Assembly (NCBI RefSeq): GCF_000226115.1
Contig: NC_016461.1
Span: forward strand, 2,108,001-2,172,000
Direction: 5' to 3'
Length of the DNA: 64,000 bases
DNA from: Thermothielavioides terrestris NRRL 8126
Taxonomy: Eukaryota; Ascomycota; Sordariomycetes; Sordariales; Chaetomiaceae
The first letter of the stretch is position 1; each line of letters begins with the position of its first letter. The position numbers and the translations under genes are program-made. A model generated the notes under the pieces. The model had not been told where the DNA came from, ran no database searches, and worked only from the letters and a program-made list of their open reading frames with translations. Positions 8,860 to 19,402 of the stretch are shown here, piece by piece.

Positions 8860-11605
8860 CCTAGTTCCGCTTGAATGTCATCGGGCTGGGCTGACCGAGT
8901 GGTGCGATCATGGCCTTTTAGACGACGGTTGTTTTCGTTTGGAGCGATTTGGTTATTTTATTTATTTTCTTGGGTATTGCGTGTTGTTGTTGGATCCAAT
9001 TACCCTTGCCACGTTCTTCGGTGCGATAACCGTTCCCTACCTGAGCTGGACTGTGTTGATACCTGATAGCTGATACCCCCGCCCCCTGCCCCCCTTTAGC
9101 GTGGTTGGAGTTGCCATCTCTTGGGACGAATACCCTGCTTTTTGAGAGTTTTGCCTCTTTTTTTGTCTTGTTTCTTTCCTTCATTTCGGGAAGGTTGTCT
9201 AGTAAGGGGTAGATGACGGCGTTTGTTTATACTATGCATGTTGTTCTTTTCCGCCCTCTTCGTGTTATGCTTACCCGCGTTTTTCTGCATTGGGGTTCTC
9301 TTTCCGAGGAGGGATTGTTGATTTAGCCTGGGGATCTGTGGGATGAACACGCATGGATGCATGCGGGTGTCTGTCGATCGATCTATCTGGCTTTGTTCGT
9401 GTATGTGGTTCTGGCCAGGGGGTAGAGATACGTTTTGATGCGTGCTGCTTTCGCCGTGGTTGTGAGCGGGGATTCAACGGTTTTGATATATGAGAAATAG
9501 ACTTTTTTTTCTTCTCTTCATCCGTTTTTGGTGGCTGCCTTGCATGTAGTTATGAGTAGGGCAGTACGTGTATCATAACCTGGATCATAACCTGGAAGCG
9601 TTACTGCTGCCGTGCTTTATCTTGACCTCGGGCTACGAATGGGTGGGATGATGCCTTGACATAACTAGGTAAGTTAATCTTCACGCAACGAGAAGCGAGG
9701 CAATCGATTGCCTTGCCTTGCCTCGGCTTACTTGGCCTCATCTGTTCATCTGGTTCATCTCGCTGCATAAGTGATATACAGTCGGTTGCGGCGGATCCCG
9801 GAGATCGGTACCAGCGTCCAGTGCCAGTTCGGACGGTTTTCGCATGAGTGGCCCATTGTGGCATGATGGCATGATGAATGAGCATGGGATCTGGGAGATC
9901 ATAACCTACCTTCATTTCTTGGCGATCGTATAACTATTGTGTACTGGGCAGGTGTGTACAGCTGGAAGTCAGCTTCGTTTCCTCATAAAAGGAGACTCGA
10001 CCGGATTTGGAAAGATGTTTGTTGTATGATCGGCGTGCTCAGCCTCTTTTGCCATTGATGTTGAGCTTATCTGCTGCTTCTCATTTCTTGCTTTTGTTAT
10101 TTTTCTCGGAATTTCGTGGTTTCGATTTCTACGTATCCGCACCTACCTACTGCTAGTACCTGTAAAGATCGAAAAAGAAGAAGCAGCAACGCACCGGCCT
10201 AAGATGAATGCCTGAGGAATCCCGGCGTGCAAACCGAAGCTCGTTGCTTCTCGAAGCTCCGGATGGATACTCGTCCGTCATCTGTGCTGATTGCGTCAGC
10301 TGCCTTACGCGAGATTACCTTACACTTACACAGTACGGATTACACGTGTGCATGGAACGGAAACGGACGTTTCCAGGTTCCTCGCTCGAGGCGCCGCGGA
10401 GCCCTCTTTTGTACGGATTAGACGCTGACGACGTGCTCTGGCGAGTTTCATAAAGCGTCAAAAGGGTCCATCACAATGGCGCCCTCACGAACGGCGAGGC
10501 CTCACAGCCAATCAGCCGCCCGTCGTCCGCAGCACAGCCGCCCAAAAGGGCAACAGGGGTGTCCCCCTCCTGCGCTCTCCTCGCCACTATCGTTTCACCT
10601 GGCCCACTGCCACGGAATTCAAGGTGGGGCGCCTGCCAAGCTGCGCCGACACTTGGGCGTGTCCCGCGACGCCGGTTCGATTTCCGACTTCTTCTCGACC
10701 ACCAGCTCATCCCTTTTTGCAGAGGGAGACTTCCTCAACGGGCGCACAACCCCTGGCTGGGACCCAATCGACTGGTCTGGACGTACCCGTTTGAAGATGA
10801 TCGCCAATCAGCGTGTCGCCGGGGCGTTGTGCCCTTGCAGCGGTGGATCGGTTGGGCAATTGCTTATTTCGTGGATTGGATGGCGATGGCTGCTGGGCAC
10901 GACCCAAACACGAGAAGACGAATGAATGATTTGGGTTTCCGCAAGTTCGAGACCGTCCACCACTGCAGCAACTCCGTGTTGCCCTGGAAGCCCGAGCAAG
11001 GGCTCCCTCACAGAGCGTTTACACAGTAGTTATACCATGCCCTGCCATCTCTCCGTCTCCCGTTTCAGATAGTTATCCGCTGGTTCCCTGATTTGCTTTC
11101 GTAGCTTTCTGCTTTATGCCACGCACTGCCCAGACAGACCCCCCCCTGCTTGCTCCCTCTTTGCCGCTTGTTCTCTTCTTTTCCCATCTCGCGATGCCCT
11201 ACCTTTTTCTTGGGTGGCTTTGGTCTGCTCTCGCTTGAGCGTGATCACGCGGAGTCTTCCCCTTTGAGGGGCAGCTTGTTGCCCTCTTCCTTTCTTTCCA
11301 GGTTGATCCTCGGCCATTGTTCTTTTTTTCTTTATACCGACATTGACTGTCTTTCTCTTCGTTTCCTACGCTCTTGTCCGCTTCTTTTGGCGCTGGTTCT
11401 GACGACATTTTCTTCGGATTCTCTAGGCGAGCAGTGACTGGTGGTGTTCGATATCCAACGAAGCGGAACTCCTGGTACAAAAGAGGAGGGAGCCTCGAGT
11501 TGGAGTTGTTCCCTGGGAACAGAGGAAAACGAGTTTCCGAGCTTTCCGTTCTCACGTAAAACCTACCGTTACAGCTAGACGGACGAGCGAGGGAGTTGGA
11601 CGAAG
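8860..11605. other. Long intergenic region
   Basis: 2.75 kb holding the zinc-finger gene's 3' UTR and the promoter/leader of the TRP/FLC gene. The stretch 8870-10200 is comparatively T-rich and shows no coding bias. A direct repeat ATCATAACCTGG occurs twice at 9572-9595. An ATG-initiated 149-codon frame at 10476-10925 overlaps other open frames, lacks recognisable domains and is not called. 11050-11450 is strongly CT-rich, as in fungal 5' UTRs. Confidence 0.5.
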
Positions 11606-14175
11606 ATGAGAGGTCCCAGTGGCCCGCTGCTGAGGGCTGCTCTGGCCGGGGCAGTGCTCGCTAGCGGAGTGTTGGGCGTGGAGGTGCTGGAGACGTCAGG
11701 CTTCAGCAGCTGCAACACGAACGCGACCGTCTCGGTGCAGAAGGTCGATATCAAGTACGACAACGACAACAAGACGGTCACGTTCGACGTGGCGGGGACG
11801 AGCGACAAGGTGCAGAATGTGACGGCCGTGCTCAACGTCACGGCTTACGGCCAGAACGTCTACTCCAACTCGTTTGATCCGTGCGACTCGAAGACGTTTG
11901 TTGAGCAGCTTTGTCCTGGTAAGCGCTACCCCAGTTCCCCGTCTGTGTTGTTGTTTGCGAACTGACAAGTGCGTGGAGTCCCTGCTGGCACCTTCTCCGC
12001 CCGGGGGTCGCAACAAATACCAGAGCAGTACGCCAATCTAGTGCCAGCGATAGCCTTCCAGATCCCGGACATCGCAGCCATGGCCACGCTGCAGCTGACG
12101 TCGCGGGAATCGGGAGAGATGGTGGCCTGTATCCAGTCCCAGGTGTCCAACGGCAAAACGGCCAGCGTCCCTGCCGTCTCGTACGTGGCTGCCGGCGTGG
12201 CGGGAGTGGCCTTGGTGTTGGGCGGCGTCTCGGCAATGGGGGCCGCGTTTGCGGGCGGCAGCGCTGCCGCTGGGGGCGGCTCCGCTGCTGGCGGCGCGAG
12301 CACCCTCAGCCCCAGCTTCACCGAGGTGTTTGGCTGGTTCCAGGGCATGGCCATGAACGGCATGCTGTCGGTCAACTACCCCAGCGTCTACCGGAACTTC
12401 GCCAAGAACTTCGGCTTCTCGACCGGCCTGATCCCATGGACGCAGATGCAGGTCTCCATCGACAACTTCCGTGCGGCCACCGGAGGCAACCTCACCAACA
12501 ACAGCGTCGAGGCGCTCAGGAACGCGACCCTGGTCTTTCCCGATGGCTCCTTGCAGACGACTGACCAAGGCGTGCTCAAGCGAGCGTTCGACCAATTCGC
12601 CCAGCTCGCCGCTCGCCAGATCGAGACGAGTGTTAACGCCACGGCCGACCAGACGACGGCTGCGTCGCAGTCTCAGAACGGGGCCGTGAGCACTGTCCGC
12701 GTGGCCGTCTCGGGCATCCAGGGATACGTGGAGCAGCTCAGCGTCCCGTCCGGCAACACGTTCATGACGGTGCTCCTTATCGTCGCGATCGTCATTGCGG
12801 CCATCGTGGTCGGTATTCTGCTGGTCAAGGTTGTCCTCGAGTTCTGGGCGCTGTTTGCCAGCTTCCCAAAAGCCCTGACCGGGTTTCGCAAGCACTACTG
12901 GCGCTCCATCGCGCGAGCGATCACGTCTCTGATTCTGCTGCTGTATGGCATCTGGGTCCTGTACTGCGTGTTCCAGTTCACCCGCGGTGATTCGTGGGCC
13001 GCCAAGGTGCTCGCCGGCGTCACGCTCTTTCTTTTCACCGCCATCCTGGCCTTCTTCTCGTGGAAGATCTGGAGCACGGCGCGGCGGCTCAAGAAGATGG
13101 ATGGCGACATCGGCGGCCTGTACGAGGACAAGCGCATCTGGGTCAAGTACAGCCTGTTTTACGAGTCGTACCGGCGGGACTACTGGTGGATCTTTGTGCC
13201 CACCATTATCTACATGTTCGTCAAGGGCTGCGTGCTGGCGGCCGCGGACGGGCACGGGATGGCGCAGACGATCGCGCAACTCATCATCGAGGCCGTCATG
13301 CTGATCCTGCTGCTCTGGAGCCGGCCGTATGAGCGCCGGTCCAGCAACGTGGTCAACATCACGATCCAGGTGGTGCGGGTGCTGTCGGTGGTGTGCATCC
13401 TGGTCTTTGTGGAGGAGTTCGGCATCGCGGAGACGACGCAGACGATCACGGGCGTGGTGCTCATCGCGGTGCAGTCGGCGCTGACGGGCATCTTGGCCAT
13501 CCTGATCGGGTGGAACGTCATCATCACCTGCTGCAAGCAGAACCCGCACCGCAAGCGCCGCAAGGAGATGGGTAAGCCGCTAAATACCCCAAGCCTCCTC
13601 CCTTTCGCATAGCTAACCGGCCCCCCCCAGAAAAAATGCAACAGCGCGACACCCTCACTCCGCTCGACGCACGCAACTCCCTCCTCCTCGGCTTCCCCAA
13701 GACCACCACGTCGGACGGCTTATCGGCCCTCTCTATCAGCAAAACGGGCTTCGCCGCCGCCGCCGGCGAATCCAAAGAGCCGGTCCGCTCTGCGTCGCCC
13801 GAGCAGTTGTACAACACCAGCACCAGCAACAACGGCTATAATTCAGCGGCTACCGCCAAATCGATGCCTGCGCCGCTGGCTGTGAATTTCCCGTTGGGAC
13901 AGGCTGGGCAGAATCCGAGCCGGGAGAATCTGGTCACGGGCGCGGCGCCGCTGGGCGGGGTGGATATGGATATGCGCCAGCCGACGTTGCCGGATCTGGA
14001 GGATGGGTTTGCTGCTGGCGGTGCTGGTGTGGGTGCTGGCGCTGCTCGCGGTGGTGGTGGTGGTGGCGGCGGCGGCGGTGGTGGTGGGTATGGGCCGCAG
14101 GGACCGCGCGGGTATGGAGGGTATGGAGGGTCTGGAGGTTATGCGGGTTATGGGGGTCCGTATGGAGGATATTGA
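11606..14175 (+). CDS. TRP-like/FLC-family membrane channel (ML-like domain)
   Basis: 816 aa; exons 11606-11918, 11979-13571 and 13631-14175 (2451 nt) with introns GTAAGC..GAG|TC and GTAAGC..CAG. It is a fungal TRP-like protein related to yeast Flc1-3 and S. pombe Pkd2, implicated in calcium handling, FAD/haem uptake and cell-wall integrity. A signal peptide covers about 1-24. A Cys-containing extracellular ML-like domain follows (SSCNTNATVSV, then LCPVPAGTFSARG). A large TRP domain has about nine hydrophobic segments between residues 185 and 620. Recognisable segments are FGWFQGMAMNGMLSVNYPSVY and KHYWRSIARAITSLILLLYG. The cytosolic tail is Ser-rich and ends in a Gly run with GYGGYGG repeats. 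The second intron lies just after the last helix, separating the tail exon. The plasma membrane, ER or vacuole location cannot be decided from sequence. Confidence 0.9.
14045..14092 (+). repeat. GGT/GGC polyglycine microsatellite
   Basis: Tandem GGT and GGC codons encode about thirteen glycines in the C-terminal tail of the TRP/FLC-family gene, followed by imperfect GGGTATGGA units (to about 14170). Confidence 0.85.
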
Positions 14176-14916
14176 ATCGTCGACTCAGGCCAGTTATGGC
14201 TCTGGGTGTATAAGTACGGGCGGCGCGAAGTCGCGACGGCTTTGTTTAAGCTCCTTTGTATAGGCTCCTTTGTATGTACCTGTGTATTTACTCTGTCTGA
14301 ACCATACACTGTAAACAGGTCTTAGGAGGTATAACTATCGGTAATAGACTGCATCGCGGTCGAGGGCTGTATGGTTGCTGAGTCGTGGGAAGTTTATGGC
14401 CATGGTCACCATTGTGCCTTCACACTGCTCGCTTCATCTGGTTCCTACTGTGTACAGCGAGAGACCCATGTGTACGGGATGGGCTGGACAGGAGGGTGTT
14501 ACCAACACAGTGCTGGCGTTGTGCTCGCACAGTATCTCCCTCCTTCAGGCTGGGCAGGGGAAGAAGGCACGCACGGCCAATGACCTCACCCTCTGTGCAA
14601 CTCCGATAACGTTACCTTCCTGCAGTGAACGACTGCATCCACCATCTGCTTCCCTGCGCAGCAGAGTAAACGCAGACAGCCGCGAGTCCCACGAGTCCCC
14701 CTAGTCGACAATAACAAGATTATATCAGAGCCGCTGTGCGTGTTTCTGAACAGTCCGCACTCGCTCACGTTGATGCCATTGATGCCCAAAGAGCGAAATC
14801 AGCAGCCGCGGGTTGCGCACAGCAGAAGGAGCGCATCGTCGAGCCCGCGACAAAACTGAAGCGTCAGAGACGCCAAGCACCAGGCTCGCGGGGCCATGGC
14901 CAGCCACTGCTAGATC
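14176..14916. other. Intergenic region between the TRP/FLC gene and PPE1
   Basis: 740 bp between two co-oriented genes; no supported coding sequence. Presumably the 3' UTR of the channel gene and the promoter of PPE1. Confidence 0.5.
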
Positions 14917-16853
14917 ATGAGCGACCTCCAGAAGAAGTGGGCCAAGGCAAAGATCAACAGCGCCATGCATGCCGCCATGGCACCCCCGCCCATGTCAATG
15001 CCGCTGCCGGTGTCTCTGCCCGAGTTCAACGAGCTCGACGAGGACCGCTACGGCCCGGGCTCGGTGCCCAACACACCGCAGGACGACGACTCGTCCTCGG
15101 CCTCGTCCGTGTCGTCCACCGGCACCGTGATTCCCTCGCCGGGCAGGGCGCTGTTTGCCCGGCCGCAGGGGTAATCAATCTTCCGCCGTCTTATTCTTCT
15201 TGCAAGTGGGCGGGCAGAGTGCACAGTGTGCTGACACGTGCCGCCCTCCTCTAGCTTCCCCGGCCGCTCGCTCGACCCCATCCCCTGGACCACCTACTTC
15301 GAGCGCGAGCTGTTCCTCCCCGCCGAGGATGGCTCCATCACCCACCACGCCTACCTGACCTCTCCCGCCCCAGCCGCCGGCCCGGGCAAGCCGCCGGGCC
15401 CGCTCTTCGTCACCCACCACGGCGCCGGCTCGTGCGGCCTCTCCTTCGCCGTGCTCTCGGCCGAGATCAAAAAGCGTCTGCCGACGGCCGGCATCCTCTC
15501 GCTCGACGCCCGCGGGCACGGCTTGACCGCTACGAGGAGCTCGTCTGCCGAGGGGGGAGCCGAGGACCTCTCCCTCCCCACGCTGGCCGCGGATCTCCTC
15601 GCCGTCATCACCCGCACGAAAGAAGCCATGCGCTGGCCCGCCATGCCGCCCATCATCCTGGTAGGGCACTCTCTCGGCGGTGCCGTGGTGACGGAGCTCG
15701 CTTTTTCTCTGGCCCAGAAACCCCCTCCTCCTCCCTCGTCCTCCGCCCCCTTCCCTCCTCCCACCTCGTCACATCCCACCCCAATCCCCACTGCAGCAGC
15801 TCCAAGCCTACCTCCAAAACCGGAAGCGACAGCACGGACTCCAACCCCTTCCCCAGCCCCAGCCCCACCCCGCCCCGCGCTGGACCTCCTGGGCTACGCG
15901 GTCCTCGACGTGGTCGAGGGCTCCGCGCTCGACGCGCTGCAGGGCATGCACGCCTACCTGGCCACGCGGCCCGCCGGCTTCGAGTCGGTGCGCGACGCCG
16001 TCGAGTGGCACGTGCGCTCGCGCACCCTGCGCAACGCCGTCAGCGCCCGCGCGAGCGTGCCCGGCCTGCTGGTGCACGCCTCCGCTTCCGCTTCCGCTCC
16101 TGCTTCGGCTTCGGCTTCCGCCTCGGCGTCGGGGCCGGGGCCGGTGCTGGGGTCTGCCGGAGATGGGGGCAGGGATGCGGACGGGGATGGGGATGGCGAG
16201 GCGGGGGTAAAAAGAGGAGGGGAAAGGAGGAGGGAGATGGGGTTGGATGGCCAAGTTCGGGGACGGGGACGACAGGCCGGGGGCGGGGATGCAGATGCGT
16301 ATGCCGATGCGGACGGAGATGTGGATATGATGGAGGAGGACGTGAGCGAGGCCGCCGGCGGGAGGGGCGCCGCCGCGCTGCGCGGCAGTGGCAGCGGCAG
16401 CGGCGGCAAGACGGCGGGCAAACCGTGGCGGTGGCGGACCGACCTGGCCAAGACGCAGCCCTTCTGGGAGGGCTGGTTCGACGGCCTGAGCAAGAAGTTC
16501 CTGGCCGGCAGGGGCGGCAAGATGCTGCTGCTGGCGGGGACCGACCGGCTGGACACCGAGCTGACCATCGGTCAGATGCAGGGTACTGATCCTATCCTCT
16601 TTTCTCTCCTTTCATTCTTTCATGCTCCCTTTTCAGAGAAAAAACAAAGGCATTGGCTTACTTGTGAACGCTCTCCCGGCACACAGGCAAGTATGCCCTA
16701 CAGGTGTTCCCCGAGGCGGGCCACTTCATCCACGAGGACCTGCCGGAAAAGACGGCCATCGCGCTGGTCGACTTCCACCGCCGGAACGACCGCAGCGCGC
16801 TGGTGCTGCCGCCCAAGGTGTCGGATCTGCTGGCGCAGGGCAAGAGGGTTTGA
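14917..16853 (+). CDS. PPE1: Protein phosphatase methylesterase 1, expanded
   Basis: Serine alpha/beta hydrolase that removes the carboxyl-methyl group from the C-terminal leucine of the PP2A catalytic subunit. Three exons 14917-15170, 15255-16582 and 16687-16853 give 1749 nt (582 aa). The N-terminus MSDLQKKWAKAK is Ppe1-like. Catalytic residues: Ser224 in GHSLGG, Asp303 in LDVVEG and His540 in EAGHFIHED. The glycine-rich HHGAGSC segment matches the family oxyanion region. Family members are usually near 400 aa; the excess comes from two in-frame low-complexity inserts. One is a Pro/Ser run of about 55 aa between the nucleophile helix and the Asp strand. The other is an Ala/Ser then acidic/Gly run from about 360 to 470. 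The last intron starts GTACTG and ends CACAG. It converges with Dus2. Confidence 0.92.
16078..16135 (+). repeat. GCTTCC/GCTTCG Ala-Ser coding repeat
   Basis: Tandem hexanucleotide-like units within PPE1 exon 2 encode alternating Ala-Ser, at the start of the second low-complexity insert. Confidence 0.75.
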
Positions 16854-17282
16854 TTTCCAGCCCAAGTCAGACGGCGGGGAAGGTGGAAGTAGTGTATATG
16901 GAATAAGCACAAGAGACGGGTGTTGGTTTGTTTCACAAGCAACCCTACTCGGCTAACATATATACACACAGTCAGAGGTTGTTGGGGCGTAAGAGGGAGG
17001 GAGTTATCGTTGTGCGTACACCAGGCGAGAGATGTTATCGGCGTAGATCGCTGTTGTAGAGAGGAATGAGATTATTGTTTCTACCCAGTGAATCCAACTA
17101 TATGGTCCCATCTTCTATTCATGTCCCTCTCGCACACCAGGATATCTTTTTTTCCCAAGCCAGACCACCTGAATATAAGAATGCGACCCCTTGAAAATGC
17201 CACCCCATCACCGTAACGCCACCCAACCAGCCGCTCTTATGCTACGCCAGAAAACAAAATTACGAACGAGGGAAGCAGTTTA
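16854..17282. other. Convergent spacer PPE1/DUS2
   Basis: 430 bp between two convergent stop codons, presumably overlapping or adjacent 3' UTRs. No coding signal. Confidence 0.5.
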
Positions 17283-18892
17283 TTACACCGCGACAGTCGC
17301 AGGCGCAACCGCAGGCGCCGGCTCAGCGAGCTCGGTGACTTGTTTCCCGGCCTCGTTCGCCGCGTTCTCCCTTTCCCTCTCCCTCTCCCTCTCCCTCTCC
17401 CTCTCACTGTCCTCCGGCTCCTCCCTCTTCCGCTTCTTCGACGGCTGCTGCTGGTCGCCGCCATCACCATTTTGCTGCTTCTGCTGCTGCTTCTGCTGCT
17501 GCGCCTTTTGCTTCGGCTCCCGCCTCACCTCGAACTCGCCCAGCCCCAGCACGCGGTCGGTCTCGCGCGCCATGGCGCCCAGCTGGTCGGCGTGTCCCAG
17601 CGCCCGGACCAGGTCGGTGTACGACTTGCAGCGGTGCACCTCGCGGTAGACGGGGGCCTTGCCGGGGATCATCTGGGTGAGCAGGAACTTGGTGTTGGCG
17701 ATCTTGTTCTCGACCTCCATGGCGAGGCGGAGGTAGCGCTCGACGGCCTCGGGCCAGGGGGCCAGCCCGCCGTCGGCGGCGGCGCGGAAGCAGCTCGGGT
17801 TGCGCTCGGCGGCGGTGGCGATCATGGCGCCGTCGACGCCGAACTCGCGCACCAGCGCGGCGGCCTGGTCGCGGCCCTCGACGTCGCCGTTCATCAGGCA
17901 GGCCACGCCGGCCTCGCGGCACAGGCGCGCGACCATGCGCAGCTGGCCGCGGATGGCGGGCTCGCGCGGGCGCATCGGCGGGGTGCGGCAGTGCACGGTC
18001 AGCCCGGCGATCCCCGTCGCGACGAGGCGGCGCACCAGCGCCTCCGTCTCGGCGGCCGTCTCGAGCAGGCGGATCTTGACGCTGACGGCGATGCCGAAGT
18101 CGCGCGGGATCTCGCGGGCCAGCGCGGCCAGGATCGCCGCCAGCTTGTCGGGCGTGCGCAGCAGCGCCGCGCCCATGCCGCCCGACACGCTGAACGGCTT
18201 CGGGCAGCCCGCGTTGACGTCGATGCCCGCCACGTCGGGCGCCACGAGCCGCGCGGCCGCCACCGCCCGCGCCGGGTCCGACGTGCCCAGCTGGAAGATC
18301 AGCTTACCCGCCTCGCGGACCGGGTCGAGCCGGTAGATGACCGACTCGAGCGGCGCGGATGGGTCGTGGTCCGGGCCGGCCGAGGCGCTGTAGGAGTGGG
18401 ACGGTTGGCGGGTGTATTCGACCATGCCCGTGCGTGGGTTGATGCGCCGGCTCGCGCCGATCAAGGAGTGGTCAACTGTTTCGGGGCCTGGCGGGAGGGA
18501 AGGCGGGGTTAGTGGAGGGCTCGGACGGAGAGTATTGGGGTGGGGAGGACGCAACCCCAGACGAGGTCGGCGCCGTAGTGCAGCGCCAGCAGGCGAGACG
18601 GGAGCTCGCCAGAGCGGACCATGGGCGCGAGGACCAGCTTTCCGCGGTAGTCGACGCCGCGCGGCGGGATGGGCACTCGGGGAGGCGCGGCCGGTGTTGG
18701 CGCATCGTCCGTGGCAGTCGCCGCAGCTGGTGTTGGTGCTGGTGTTGGTGTTGAAGGAGTCACGGTTGAAGCTGCAGTTGCTGTCGCTGTCGCGGTCGTG
18801 GTCGCGGTCATAACCGCGGCTGCTGTCTCTTCGGCGGTCGCCATGGTGCTGATGCTCCGGATTCCGCGCAGAAAACGCGCGGCACGGAACAT
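17283..18892 (-). CDS. DUS2: tRNA-dihydrouridine(20) synthase, Dus2 type
   Basis: FMN/NADPH-dependent enzyme reducing U20 in the D loop of cytosolic tRNAs. Exons 18892-18556 and 18487-17283 give 1542 nt (513 aa). The intron is GTTGCG..CAG, an atypical donor, and phase and family alignment fit (DLVWG joined to PETVDHSLI). The TIM-barrel core starts KLVLAPMVRSGELPSRLLAL. The substrate-linked catalytic Cys is in the DVNAGCPKPFS motif. FMN-phosphate features are the HCRTPPMRPREPA and MNGDV segments. The N-terminus (FRAARFLRGIRSIS) could be a mitochondrial presequence, and an internal ATG at 18844 (MATAEE) would give the cytosolic form. An earlier in-frame ATG at 19006 also exists. The C-terminal tail is Gln/Lys-rich with an (Glu-Arg)n repeat. 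Alternative Dus classes are less likely given the overall sequence. Confidence 0.9.
17367..17405 (-). repeat. CCCTCT hexanucleotide repeat
   Basis: About six tandem CCCTCT units (plus strand) encode an alternating Glu-Arg tract in the C-terminal tail of DUS2. Because each unit is two codons, length changes stay in frame. Confidence 0.88.
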
Positions 18893-19402
18893 CACAGCGC
18901 TGGGGAAGCGAGCTTGCTGCCTCGGGGTGGGATGGATGCAATCGTTGCTTGCATGCGGGGCAACGGCGAGAGTGAGATGCTGTGGAGTTCGACCTGCGTC
19001 CTCCATAAATTTCTTATCTTTATCAGAGGGAGCAATAACCCTAACCCTCTATGCTTGATGTGCCCCCTTTTCCAGCAACCAGTGAGCTCAGGGGTAATAC
19101 CGCCGCAGTACAGGTATAGATTCTGTCTGTTGGTAATTCTATGTTGAGGCTTGGATAGTACTGTGTACCTCTGTTTTCCCTTTCTCTTCCCTATTTTTCC
19201 GCGGGGCAATGGTGGAGAACGAGAGTGTTTGCTCACTTACACCGGTTTCACTGGCGAAACCCTCCACTCCAATACACAGTAAATGATTCGCTATCCAACC
19301 GCTATCAAGTACATACCAAAACGCTCCGAAGCCCAGGTGTTTTCCCAGATCCCGTCACACATGGCACGCTTCTCTAGTGTACTCCGTCCGCATCAACATC
19401 CA
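18893..19402. other. Intergenic region upstream of DUS2
   Basis: Promoter region of DUS2 (minus strand) and 3' side of the minus-strand gene that ends at 19403. It contains a telomere-like TAACCCTAACCCT at 19036-19048. No coding signal. Confidence 0.5.
19036..19048. promoter_or_regulatory. Telobox-like site upstream of DUS2
   Basis: TAACCCTAACCCT, two telomere units in tandem, about 145 bp upstream of the chosen DUS2 start. Telobox motifs in fungal promoters bind Myb-type factors (Tbf1/Teb1 family knowledge). Function here is inference. Confidence 0.35.

Noticed and set aside
12038..13549. 503-codon minus-strand open frame inside the TRP/FLC gene
   Set aside because: It is the antisense shadow of a high-GC coding exon; its composition (His/Arg/Asp runs) mirrors third-position bias of the real gene.
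15432..16589. 385-codon alternative plus frame in PPE1 exon 2
   Set aside because: Out of frame with the catalytic motifs; Arg/Gly-rich as expected from a shifted GC-rich reading.
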